Below, one piece after another: positions 15,881 to 23,618 of a stretch of DNA of 64,000 nt. A program made the translations under genes and the position numbers. Under the pieces are notes generated by a model that did no database searches, had not been told where the DNA came from, and saw only the letters and a program-made list of their open reading frames with translations. This DNA comes from Coleofasciculus sp040219735 (GTDB taxonomy: Bacteria; Cyanobacteriota; Cyanobacteriia; Cyanobacteriales; Coleofasciculaceae). Every line of letters begins with the position of its first letter. The stretch's first letter is position 1. The stretch lies in NCBI GenBank assembly GCA_040219735.1, contig JAVJRX010000101.1. One strand, written 5' to 3'.

Positions 15881-16939
15881 TTATACCATCGCCATCGCGG
15901 GTTCGTGCCAACGCCCAACGGCTTTACCAATCACCGCCATTTCTGTGACTAAGCTATCAAAGCTATCCGGTGTCAGGGATTGGGGTCCATCGGATAATGC
16001 TTTGGCTGGATTGGGATGAACTTCAATCATTAACGAATCTGCACCGGCTGCGATTGCGGCTTTTGCCATCGTTGGCACATACTCAAACCAACCCGTACCG
16101 TGACTTGGGTCAATCATAATCGGCAAATGGGTGAGCGATCGCAAAACAGGTAACACTGATAAATCTAGGGTATTGCGGGCATATTTCCGGTCGAATCCTC
16201 GTATTCCCCGTTCACACAGAATCACATTAGGATTCCCAGCCGCTAAAACATACTCCGCCGCCATTAACCATTCATCAATGGTTGCCGACATTCCCCGCTT
16301 CAACAACACCGGTTTATCCTGGGCGCCTACTTTTTTCAACAGGGAGAAATTCTGCATATTGCGGGCACCGACTTGCACCACATCGGCGACTTCGGAAATT
16401 TTATCCACATCCGCTGTATCCATGACTTCGGTAATGATCCCCAAACCCGAAGCCTCCCGCGCGGCGGCGAGTAACTCTAAGGCGCTTTCTCCATGTCCTT
16501 GGAATGAATAGGGCGAAGTCCGAGGTTTATAAGCACCCCCCCGCAAAAATCGAGCGCCCGCCGCTTTTACCCGACGTGCTGTCTCGACAATCATCTCTTC
16601 GTTTTCTACCGAACAAGGACCTGCTACCAGCACCACCGGATGATTCTCGCCAAAGGTAACGGGTCCATCGGGTGTTGATACCACAACTTCGCCAGCTTCC
16701 CCATTACGATACTCACGGCTTGCCCGTTTAAAGGGTTTCTCAACCCGCAGGACTTCTTCTATCCAAGGGCTAATTTCCTGAATTTGCAGGGGGTCTAAAG
16801 CCGCCGTTTCACCAACTAAACCGATAACAACCTTGTGTTTACCCACAATCGGTTCCGGAGTCAGACCCTGTTCGCTGAGTTCCTGACTAATGCGATCGAT
16901 TTCGGCTTCTGGAGAGCCGACTTTCATGACTACAATCAT
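15881..16939 (-). CDS. aroF: 3-deoxy-7-phosphoheptulonate (DAHP) synthase, class I-beta
   Basis: The first enzyme of the shikimate pathway, joining phosphoenolpyruvate and erythrose 4-phosphate. It has 352 residues: an N-terminal ferredoxin/ACT-like regulatory domain (about 1-70, MIVVMKVGSPEAEIDRI) and a TIM barrel with GPCSVEN, RGGAYKPRTSPYSFQG, KRGMSATIDE, CERGIRGFD and IDPSHGTG, the substrate- and metal-binding motifs of the type found in Thermotoga and Bacillus. The regulatory domain suggests aromatic amino acid feedback. It has its own upstream region carrying AGTTTTGA-like short repeats (16943-16996). Confidence 0.93.
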   Translation of the reverse strand: MIVVMKVGSPEAEIDRISQELSEQGLTPEPIVGKHKVVIGLVGETAALDPLQIQEISPWIEEVLRVEKPFKRASREYRNGEAGEVVVSTPDGPVTFGENHPVVLVAGPCSVENEEMIVETARRVKAAGARFLRGGAYKPRTSPYSFQGHGESALELLAAAREASGLGIITEVMDTADVDKISEVADVVQVGARNMQNFSLLKKVGAQDKPVLLKRGMSATIDEWLMAAEYVLAAGNPNVILCERGIRGFDRKYARNTLDLSVLPVLRSLTHLPIMIDPSHGTGWFEYVPTMAKAAIAAGADSLMIEVHPNPAKALSDGPQSLTPDSFDSLVTEMAVIGKAVGRWHEPAMAMV

Positions 16940-16942
16940 AAG

Positions 16943-16996
16943 TTTTAAGGTTTAAGTTTTCAATTGGGGAAGTTTTAAGTTTTGAGTTTTGAGTTA
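16943..16996. repeat. AGTTTTRAG short repeats
   Basis: Five to six copies of an AGTTTT(A/G)AG-like heptamer or octamer occur in the gap upstream of aroF. It is another of the short repeat arrays typical of cyanobacterial spacers. No regulatory role can be read from it. Confidence 0.55.
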
Positions 16997-17072
16997 ACTC
17001 CCTCATCTTCCTTCCCCTGTTCCTGGAACTCCTGTCCTCCCGCGAGCCCTGGCAATCTTACCGAAAGCTGGG

Positions 17073-17549
17073 CTAACTTTTTTTAGCCTCTCTCGCCTCA
17101 CGCCATGCTGATGTGAGTCGTCCTAGGTTGGTTGTGAATTCCTGCCAACCCAGTAGTGTTCCGGGGATGTCTTCTTCCCAGGATGCGGAAAGGACGCCAT
17201 AGCTCAAGCCCAACACCCCTAAGCCAAAAAAGCCCATACTTACCAGAACCACAGCGACATTGGGTAATTTGATCTCCAGGTTGACCACCAGAAGATAGCT
17301 GACCACAAATGAGAGAATCCCCAACGCTGTCGGAATACCGCACAGCAACGCCATGCGGCGTACCATACGCTTACTCACCTGATCAGGGATAGCCATCGAC
17401 TCAGAACTGGAAGCCCTGGGTTTATCGGGTTTCGCTTTTGGTTTCGCCTCCGCTTTACTGGCTACAGGTTTTGCCTGTGGTTTCGACTTTTTTTTGCGCT
17501 TCTGGCTCGGCTCAAAGGGTAAAGGATTGCGGGAGGGTTGATCAGACAT
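17073..17549 (-). CDS. PAM68-like photosystem II assembly protein
   Basis: A 158-residue thylakoid membrane protein. A basic, Lys/Pro-rich disordered N terminus (1-50) precedes two hydrophobic segments (about 67-90 and 96-118) and a conserved tail with SWEEDIPGTLLGWQEFTTN. This is the PAM68 family (DUF3464), known in plants and cyanobacteria to help early photosystem II assembly. It follows rpsO after 16 bp, so the two are probably cotranscribed. Confidence 0.85.
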   Translation of the reverse strand: MSDQPSRNPLPFEPSQKRKKKSKPQAKPVASKAEAKPKAKPDKPRASSSESMAIPDQVSKRMVRRMALLCGIPTALGILSFVVSYLLVVNLEIKLPNVAVVLVSMGFFGLGVLGLSYGVLSASWEEDIPGTLLGWQEFTTNLGRLTSAWREAREAKKS

Positions 17550-17565
17550 AAGCTTTAATTGGTGT

Positions 17566-17835
17566 CTAGCCGCGAATACCTAAGCGCTTGATCAAGGCTT
17601 GGTAGTGTTCAGGATCGCTTGCACGAATATAACTGAGTAAGCGCTTGCGCTGACCAATCATCTTTAATAATCCCCGACGGGAGGCATGATCCTTTTTATT
17701 GGCTTGTAGATGTGTACTCAAACGACTAATGCGATCGCTGAGCATAGCAACTTGCACATCTGCCGAACCCGTGTCGGTTTCATGAGTTTGATAGCTCTCA
17801 ATAATTTCTTGTTTGCGTTCTTGGGTTAAAGCCAT
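17566..17835 (-). CDS. rpsO: 30S ribosomal protein S15
   Basis: An 89-residue protein of standard S15 length with the family pattern: TGSADVQVAMLSDRISRLSTHL, KKDHASRRGLLKMIGQRKRLL and a C-terminal YIRASDPEHYQALIKRLGIRG. It binds the central domain of 16S rRNA early in 30S assembly. ATG 17835. S15 commonly represses its own message; no leader structure was recognised. Confidence 0.97.
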   Translation of the reverse strand: MALTQERKQEIIESYQTHETDTGSADVQVAMLSDRISRLSTHLQANKKDHASRRGLLKMIGQRKRLLSYIRASDPEHYQALIKRLGIRG

Positions 17836-17928
17836 GGATAAACGTTCGTTGGTATAATCCAGCAGTTTTTCATCTTATCACTTTTCCGGCTTGATGGTAC
17901 TCGCTCCTTGAGAAGCAAGCTACATGGT

Positions 17929-18366
17929 TCATGGTTCACGGCTTGAGCGACGAGTATCCAGCCACTGTTGGAGTATGATTGCTGCGGCTTTGCGGTCAAT
18001 CAGAGCTTTATGGCGAGAGGGCGCAAGCTTCTCGGCGTGAAGTAACTGTTCTGCTTCAACGGAGGTTAACCGCTCATCCACATATTCTACGGGTAATTGT
18101 AGGGCAGCACTCAAACGACGAGCATACTTTTGCACCTGTCGCGCCTGAAATCCCAGGGTTCCGTTCATTGAATAGGGTAGCCCAATAACTAGAACCTGAA
18201 CCTCGCGTTGTTCTACGAGTTCTCCCAACTGTGATACATCCTGCTCAAAGGATGTTCGCTTGATTGTGGTTAAACCTGTAGCAATTAAACCGGTGCCATC
18301 GCATCCGGCGACACCAATGCGCTTACTACCAACATCTAAGCCTAAGGCTGAGATTTTCTGCATCAT
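17929..18366 (-). CDS. ruvX: Holliday junction resolvase-like RuvX/YqgF
   Basis: A 145-residue RNase H-fold protein: strand 1 ALGLDVGSKRIGVAGCD carries the first catalytic Asp, VIGLPYSMNGT is the second motif, and VDERLTSVEAE plus KALIDRKAAAIILQ complete the site. YqgF/RuvX is linked to pre-16S rRNA processing and possibly to Holliday junction cleavage. The MMQKISALGLD start (ATG 18366) matches the usual N terminus; an upstream in-frame ATG at 18423 would add 19 unconserved residues. Confidence 0.88.
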   Translation of the reverse strand: MMQKISALGLDVGSKRIGVAGCDGTGLIATGLTTIKRTSFEQDVSQLGELVEQREVQVLVIGLPYSMNGTLGFQARQVQKYARRLSAALQLPVEYVDERLTSVEAEQLLHAEKLAPSRHKALIDRKAAAIILQQWLDTRRSSREP

Positions 18367-18437
18367 TGTGAAAAGAGTCCCTACACAAGCGCCATACCCT
18401 CTTTCCAAAGGGTGAAAACGCAAAACTCAAAACTCCC

Positions 18438-19682
18438 CTAGTCAGCATCTGTAGAATCGGCTGGAGGTTGAATATCCTTCTCCTTCGACTTCTGTTTTGA
18501 CGAGGGATTGGTTCCATTGGTCTTAGAAGCCGCGTTAGGTTGTTTGGAGAGGGATTCCCACCAGGAGATACGGCTGGGGATGGGAGTACGGGCTGGCTGG
18601 AGTCCCTGAAGCACTTCTGATAACTGTAACCCCTCTAATTTCTTCGCTTCCCGGAGTTTATGCCAGACTGAACGAGACATGAGCAGAGTATGCTCGATTC
18701 TCTGAGCCTCTAACTGTTCCAGGTAGTCTTCTCGTTCCGGTTGATAGTCGGCTGAAGCCAGATGTAATGACTGGGCAGGATATTGTTGGCTAATCCGTGC
18801 CATTTGTGAGAATAACTCTGGATACAGGCAAGTGTAGGCAGGGTGAACGGTGAGCTGGGCTTCGTGGGATCGACTTCCATCTCGGCAAAGGGTGAGTTGA
18901 AAATAACCAATAGCCGCTTTCCGCTGGGATTCAAACACATAAGCGTTGATTACTTCAGTGCGATTGAACCACTGCTGGAGTGTCGAGACTAGCGATCGCA
19001 TAAACCCTGTTTTAAAATCCTCGATATGGCGGTCAAAAACTTGACGCACTAACGGAGGCATGGACGCTGTATCTAGCTGATACAAGAGTTGGGCATCAGC
19101 ATTGCTCACGGGGAGCAAGTTGGGTAAATCGGGTTCGCGATCGGCTAGTTTAGCTAGAGTACTATCATTAATTTCCCAATATGTCAATTGCGCTAGGGGT
19201 TGAAATCCGTTGTGCCGATACAGTGCCAGGGTATCTTTATTATGGATATTGACTTCTAGTAACCAGGTGCGGGCTTCCCAGATGGTCTCGAAGCAATGGC
19301 GCAAGAGTGCGGATCCCGTTTCGAGTTTGGCGGGTTTATTACTTGCTCGAGAAGACTGATCAGGAGTAACTAACACCTGTTCCACGCGCCAAGTACTGCG
19401 AGTCCGATTAAAGGGCGAGACTTTAATTAATCCCCGCAACTGCTGAAATTGTTCAGCCACATAGAAACAAAAATCATACTGGCAAGGATTCGGGAACCAA
19501 TTCAAAAGCATCAGCAACCCATACCAGCGTCGAACCTGCTGAAGTTTGCGAATGAAGGTTAACGAACAGCTATTACACTCTTGCTCCGTTGCTTGAGTAG
19601 TAAGCTGCTCAATTCTCTCCAAATCGCCGTATTGAATTGGACGAATGACAGTCTTCGCGTTTTCCGGAACAGGTGAAGTCAT
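18438..19682 (-). CDS. GNAT-family N-acetyltransferase-like protein
   Basis: A 414-residue protein from ATG 19682 (MTSPVPENAKTVIRPIQYGDL). The N-terminal half matches a GNAT fold: IRPIQYGDLERIEQL, the strand WRVEQVLVTPDQ, a helix with GSALLRHCFETI, and LEVNIHNKDTLALYRHNGFQPL, the usual C-terminal GNAT motif. The second half may be a second, degenerate GNAT domain (AYVFESQRKAAIGYFQLTL). The tail is charged and low-complexity. The substrate is unknown. It precedes ruvX by 71 bp on the same strand. Upstream in-frame codons to 19877 run through a G-rich repeat and are unlikely to be translated. Confidence 0.75.
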   Translation of the reverse strand: MTSPVPENAKTVIRPIQYGDLERIEQLTTQATEQECNSCSLTFIRKLQQVRRWYGLLMLLNWFPNPCQYDFCFYVAEQFQQLRGLIKVSPFNRTRSTWRVEQVLVTPDQSSRASNKPAKLETGSALLRHCFETIWEARTWLLEVNIHNKDTLALYRHNGFQPLAQLTYWEINDSTLAKLADREPDLPNLLPVSNADAQLLYQLDTASMPPLVRQVFDRHIEDFKTGFMRSLVSTLQQWFNRTEVINAYVFESQRKAAIGYFQLTLCRDGSRSHEAQLTVHPAYTCLYPELFSQMARISQQYPAQSLHLASADYQPEREDYLEQLEAQRIEHTLLMSRSVWHKLREAKKLEGLQLSEVLQGLQPARTPIPSRISWWESLSKQPNAASKTNGTNPSSKQKSKEKDIQPPADSTDAD

Positions 19683-19805
19683 TTTGAGTAAAGATGCTAG
19701 GAAGCCAACAGCAGACAAGAGCAACTTTTTTGCCCTGTAACAAACAGTGACAAGATTAAGGTTACTGCCCTGCCAATATATTAACGATTTTCCCGCCCTG
19801 TTCAT

Positions 19806-19851
19806 GGGGACAAGGGAACGGGGACAAGGGAACGGGCACAAGGGAACGGGG
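19806..19851. repeat. 14-bp tandem repeat, three copies
   Basis: The unit GGGGACAAGGGAAC is repeated at 19806-19819, 19820-19833 and 19834-19847 (one change), with a partial fourth. It lies in the 357-bp divergent gap between the GNAT gene and cruF, which holds nothing else I recognise. Confidence 0.8.
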
Positions 19852-20039
19852 AAAATTTCCCCCCTCACCCTCATCATTCACACAGGGGTACTAGGGACTT
19901 TTTTCGTAAACATTTGTAAACTATTAATCATTGCTGCTTGTATACCCGCAAACCACTATTGCCTTGCTGCATCTGAATCGGAATGCTGTGTCTTGCCGCT
20001 AAGACAAGTCGGGGGTTTTCACCATTTTAGGAGTTTCTC

Positions 20040-20978
20040 ATGAAGCAACTGATCAAAATTGAGCGCTTTTTGTTGATAGGTCATATTGGGGCTATGGCAT
20101 TTGGACTGGCAGGTCTACTGCTGGTTTTGCCTCACCCGGAATGGATTCTCAGCTTACCACCACAGGGAAAAACCGTATTTCAATGGTCAATGGCTGGGGG
20201 TGGAGTCGTCTATATTATTTTGGGGGCACTAGCTGTCGCGATTTATGCCTACCGAACTCTGGGACTGTGGCAATGGTTAACGTTCATGGTACCGGCTATT
20301 GTCATTTCCTTGGCAAGTGAACTCCTAGGAACGAGTACAGGTTTCCCTTTTGGACACTATGGTTACTTAAATGGCTTAGGCTATAAAATCGCCGATCTTG
20401 TCCCGTTTACGATTCCCTTATCCTGGTTTTATTTAGGATTGGTGTCTTATCTATTGGCTCGTGTGGGGTTAGAGGCTAGAGTAGCGACAAACAGGTCAGT
20501 CAGTTGGTTACGTCACTTCGGTGCGATCGCGATTGGTGCTGTCTTACTCACCTCTTGGGACTTCGTTCTTGACCCCGCGATGAGCCAAGCCGCTGTCCCC
20601 TTCTGGTTATGGGAGCAACCGGGTGCCTTTTTTGGGATGCCGTATCAGAATTTTGCTGGCTGGTTGGGAACAGGTGCTGTATTTATGACGGTCGCGACTC
20701 TATTTTGGCAGAAAACGCCAATGGCATTGTCTAGAAGCCAATTGGGATTACCCTTAGCCGTTTATCTGAGCAACTTTGTCTTTGCGGCTGTGATGAGTAT
20801 CGGTGCCCAAATATGGGTACCTATCGGCTTAGGCATTCTGTTGGGTGTTGTTCCCGCCGTGGTATTGTGGCGGATGGCAACGACTGCACCGACACCGAAT
20901 ACCGTTGAACAAGCACTACGCGATCGCACTCCAGAGGAGAAAGTGCCTGTAGCATCTATGGGAGTTTCACCTAAGTAA
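20040..20978 (+). CDS. cruF: carotenoid 1',2'-hydratase CruF
   Basis: A 312-residue membrane protein with about seven hydrophobic segments and the CruF/DUF422 motifs: SELLGTSTGFPFGHYGY (about 93-109), SWDFVLDPAMS (about 177-187) and PYQNFAGWL. CruF hydrates the psi end of gamma-carotene-type carotenoids on the way to myxoxanthophyll glycosides. The glycosyltransferase gene cruG follows after 43 bp, the pairing known from Synechococcus. ATG 20040 follows AGGAG (20029-20033). The run of five GT-type neighbours is on other strands; only cruG belongs with it. Confidence 0.88.
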   Translation: MKQLIKIERFLLIGHIGAMAFGLAGLLLVLPHPEWILSLPPQGKTVFQWSMAGGGVVYIILGALAVAIYAYRTLGLWQWLTFMVPAIVISLASELLGTSTGFPFGHYGYLNGLGYKIADLVPFTIPLSWFYLGLVSYLLARVGLEARVATNRSVSWLRHFGAIAIGAVLLTSWDFVLDPAMSQAAVPFWLWEQPGAFFGMPYQNFAGWLGTGAVFMTVATLFWQKTPMALSRSQLGLPLAVYLSNFVFAAVMSIGAQIWVPIGLGILLGVVPAVVLWRMATTAPTPNTVEQALRDRTPEEKVPVASMGVSPK

Positions 20979-21021
20979 TCAGGCTCCCCCTACCCCTCCA
21001 CACCTCTGCCCCTGTGCTTAA

Positions 21022-22194
21022 ATGATATTTGCCCTCATCCTATTACTGATCCAGATCCCCGCTACTTTAATCCTGCTCTCACGCCTGCTCAAAGGTCCAG
21101 GGCGTCGTCCTCCCGTAGAAGCCAAGCTCCCTACCCCCGATCAGTTGGGGGCGGTTAGTGTGGTGGTGCCTACACTCAATGAACGAGAACGGCTCAATCC
21201 TTGTCTAATAGGCTTAAGTCAGCAGAGTTACGAAGTACGCGAAATTATTGTGGTGGATTCTCACTCCACCGATGGCACACCGGAGTTAGTCAAAGATGCC
21301 CAAATCAAAGATCCACGATTTCGGCTGATGACCGATGACCCATTGCCACCGGACTGGGTAGGACGCCCTTGGGCATTACATCAGGGCTATTTGCACAGTT
21401 GTCCCGATAGTCAGTGGATTTTGGGTATAGATGCGGATACCCAACCCCAACCTGGATTAGTGGCGGGGTTAATTCATATCGCTGAAACCTTAGGGTTTGA
21501 CCTGGTGTCTCTATCACCGCGATTTATTCTCCAGTATCCGGGGGAATGGTGGCTACAACCGGCGCTGCTGATGACGTTGGTCTATCGATTTGGTCCGACA
21601 GGTATCACTAGCAATCCCGCCGAACGGGTGATGGCAAATGGGCAGTGTTTTTTATGTCGCCGACAGGTTTTAACTCAACTCGATGGTTATAGCAGCGCCA
21701 AGGGTTCATTTTGTGATGATGTGACCCTAGCGCGATATGCCGCCAAACAGGGATTTAAGGTGGGGTTTTTGGATGGTGCTAATGTGCTCAAAGTTCGTAT
21801 GTATGAGGGCGCTTGGGCTACCTGGCGGGAGTGGGGGCGATCGCTCGATTTAAAGGATGCTTCTAGTCCGGGTCAACTCTGGAGTGATGTATGGCTGCTG
21901 CTGAGTACTCAGGCGTTGCCTCTACCTGCCTCTTTAGTGGCTTTGGTGAGTTTGAGCCTGGGCATATCTTCACCCGTCCTCATGAGTGTCCTAGGGTTAA
22001 ATCTAGGGTTACTGGTAATGCGCTGGGCATTAGTTGGCGCGATCGCTCGTTCTTATGATTTCACTCCATCCTCATCCCCCGCATCTTGGCTATTCTGGCT
22101 TTCTCCTTTGGCTGACCCCTTAGCCGTGCTGCGGATTTTCCTGTCCGCTAGGCAAAGACCAAAACAGTGGCGGGGGCGGATTTATGGGAGTTAG
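21022..22194 (+). CDS. cruG: carotenoid 2'-O-glycosyltransferase CruG
   Basis: A 390-residue GT2 enzyme: a signal-anchor segment (1-20), nucleotide-binding strand SVVVPTLNERERL, DSHSTDGTPEL, the DxD-like GIDADTQPQ, and a C-terminal pair of membrane segments (about 295-345). It should add a sugar to the 2'-hydroxyl made after CruF, giving a myxoxanthophyll-type glycoside. Adjacent to cruF with 43 bp between; likely one operon. Confidence 0.87.
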   Translation: MIFALILLLIQIPATLILLSRLLKGPGRRPPVEAKLPTPDQLGAVSVVVPTLNERERLNPCLIGLSQQSYEVREIIVVDSHSTDGTPELVKDAQIKDPRFRLMTDDPLPPDWVGRPWALHQGYLHSCPDSQWILGIDADTQPQPGLVAGLIHIAETLGFDLVSLSPRFILQYPGEWWLQPALLMTLVYRFGPTGITSNPAERVMANGQCFLCRRQVLTQLDGYSSAKGSFCDDVTLARYAAKQGFKVGFLDGANVLKVRMYEGAWATWREWGRSLDLKDASSPGQLWSDVWLLLSTQALPLPASLVALVSLSLGISSPVLMSVLGLNLGLLVMRWALVGAIARSYDFTPSSSPASWLFWLSPLADPLAVLRIFLSARQRPKQWRGRIYGS

Positions 22195-22352
22195 GAATGG
22201 GAAGATGGAGTAGATGAGGGAGTCGGGGCGGGCGCGAGTCGCATCCCTTGTGAGGTGAGAAACGATAATCGTCAAAAGAGCCCCTACAGGCTCAAAACTC
22301 ACGCGCCATGCCCTATGCGCCAAGTGAAGGTCAAAACGTCCCCAATCCCTAA

Positions 22353-23252
22353 CTACTCTTCATCACCAGATCTAACTTGGTCTACCCGTTCTAACTGCCA
22401 TAGAATCTGATTGCCTTCACGCCGCACTCGCGAGACAATCCAGTTGCGCCAGGGCCAATGATCTCCCCGACTGGTGACTGCACTGGCATTGATATCCATT
22501 AAATCGGCTAGTTCGGAACTACTAATTAGATAGCCCTCACTAGCGATTTCATCAGCAATGCGTAGGGTTTCGATTAAGTTTCCCAGTTGAGCAACTCTAA
22601 CTTCGCGGGGTAACTCGTCATTGGAAGTGTTTGGTGAATCCGGTACATCTATCATCGGTTTTTCAGAGGTAGGAAGGACCTGTGGTACATCTTTGTAAAC
22701 TACCTCAAAAGTGGTCTTTTCATCTGATACCCCTGTTACGGGTGTCTTCCGCGTGGGGGTGCTGGAATTACCAAAGTCCGACAGTTGTGTTAATCTGGGA
22801 GATTTACCGTGGGCAAAAGCATTAGCAATTTGATCACAACGCTCATTGCCTTGATTACCACTGTGTCCCCGTACATGTTGCCAAGTGACGAGGGGAGAAT
22901 TGACCGCATCTAGTTTTTCCCATAAATCTTGATTTAAAACGGCTTTTCCCTGAGAGGTTTTCCAGCCTTTGTTTTTCCAGCCCTTAATCCATTTGGTAAT
23001 GCCGTTCTTGACGTATTCACTATCCGTGTAGAGGGTAATCGGGTGAGTGTTTCCCGATCTCTGAAGCAGTATCAGGGCTTCAATCGCTGCCAAGAGTTCC
23101 ATACGGTTATTGGTGGTTTTTGTCGTAGCCCCCCCGATTTCATGCACAGAACCATCGGTAAAATACACAACCGTACCCCAGCCACCTGGACCTGGATTGC
23201 CAGTACAGGCTCCATCAGTATAAACACTTTTGATTTGACGAGTTACAAGCAT
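22353..23252 (-). CDS. rnhA: ribonuclease HI with C-terminal extension
   Basis: Residues 1-150 are RNase HI with all catalytic acids: Asp13 (YTDGACTGNPG), Glu52 (NNRMELLAA), Asp77 (YTDSEYV) and Asp140 (NERCDQIAN), plus the HVRGHSG loop with its histidine. It removes RNA from RNA-DNA hybrids. A linker of about 65 residues leads to a C-terminal module (about 225-295) with SSSELADLMDINASAV and WPWRNWIVSRVRREGNQILWQLERV, which looks like a small winged helix and is not part of standard 155-residue RNase HI. Confidence 0.9.
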   Translation of the reverse strand: MLVTRQIKSVYTDGACTGNPGPGGWGTVVYFTDGSVHEIGGATTKTTNNRMELLAAIEALILLQRSGNTHPITLYTDSEYVKNGITKWIKGWKNKGWKTSQGKAVLNQDLWEKLDAVNSPLVTWQHVRGHSGNQGNERCDQIANAFAHGKSPRLTQLSDFGNSSTPTRKTPVTGVSDEKTTFEVVYKDVPQVLPTSEKPMIDVPDSPNTSNDELPREVRVAQLGNLIETLRIADEIASEGYLISSSELADLMDINASAVTSRGDHWPWRNWIVSRVRREGNQILWQLERVDQVRSGDEE

Positions 23253-23342
23253 TGTTTTGCATTATGAGTAGACTCCTAAATGGTTTTAGCAGAGTTCCTA
23301 CCCCATCGGCACAACGGGTGATCAATGAGTTTTGAGTCTGTA

Positions 23343-23452
23343 GGGGCGGGTTTTACTGATAACGTTCCGGATAAAGCCACCTGAATCGCGAGGGGCTACC
23401 TCTTCAACGAAGTAAGAGGTAGGGGGATAGCTACCTGAACTAAACCCGCCCC
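23343..23452. repeat. dispersed GGGGCGGGTTT inverted-repeat element, copy A
   Basis: Left arm GGGGCGGGTTT at 23343-23353 and its complement ending in AAACCCGCCCC at 23442-23452, about 88 bp apart, with flanking TGATAAC and ACCTGAACT boxes that recur in copy C at 28688. Related copies lie at 25806 and 28688. Confidence 0.65.
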
Positions 23453-23542
23453 GACTCATCCTTCGCTTCGTTAGTCGGACATGATTTTGAGTTAGGATCT
23501 CAAGTGACAATGATAGATAGTACAATTGTTCATCCTCCCCAT

Positions 23543-23585
23543 CTCCCCCTGCTTCCCCTGCTTCCCCTGCTTCCCCTGCTCCCCC
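23543..23585. repeat. 9-bp tandem repeat TTCCCCTGC
   Basis: About four copies of the unit TTCCCCTGC with flanking near-copies end some 30 bp before the dnaX start. A simple-sequence array; no function can be read from it. Confidence 0.7.
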
Positions 23586-23618
23586 ATATCTCCCAGAACC
23601 CTTACATCCTGAAGCCGC

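Larger units (their letters stand above)
23253..23618. other. divergent spacer between rnhA and dnaX
   Basis: 366 bp without a supported gene. It holds an inverted repeat of the GGGGCGGGTTT family (23343-23452) and a TTCCCCTGC tandem array (23543-23585) just upstream of dnaX. Promoters for both genes must lie here; none matches a consensus well. Confidence 0.5.
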
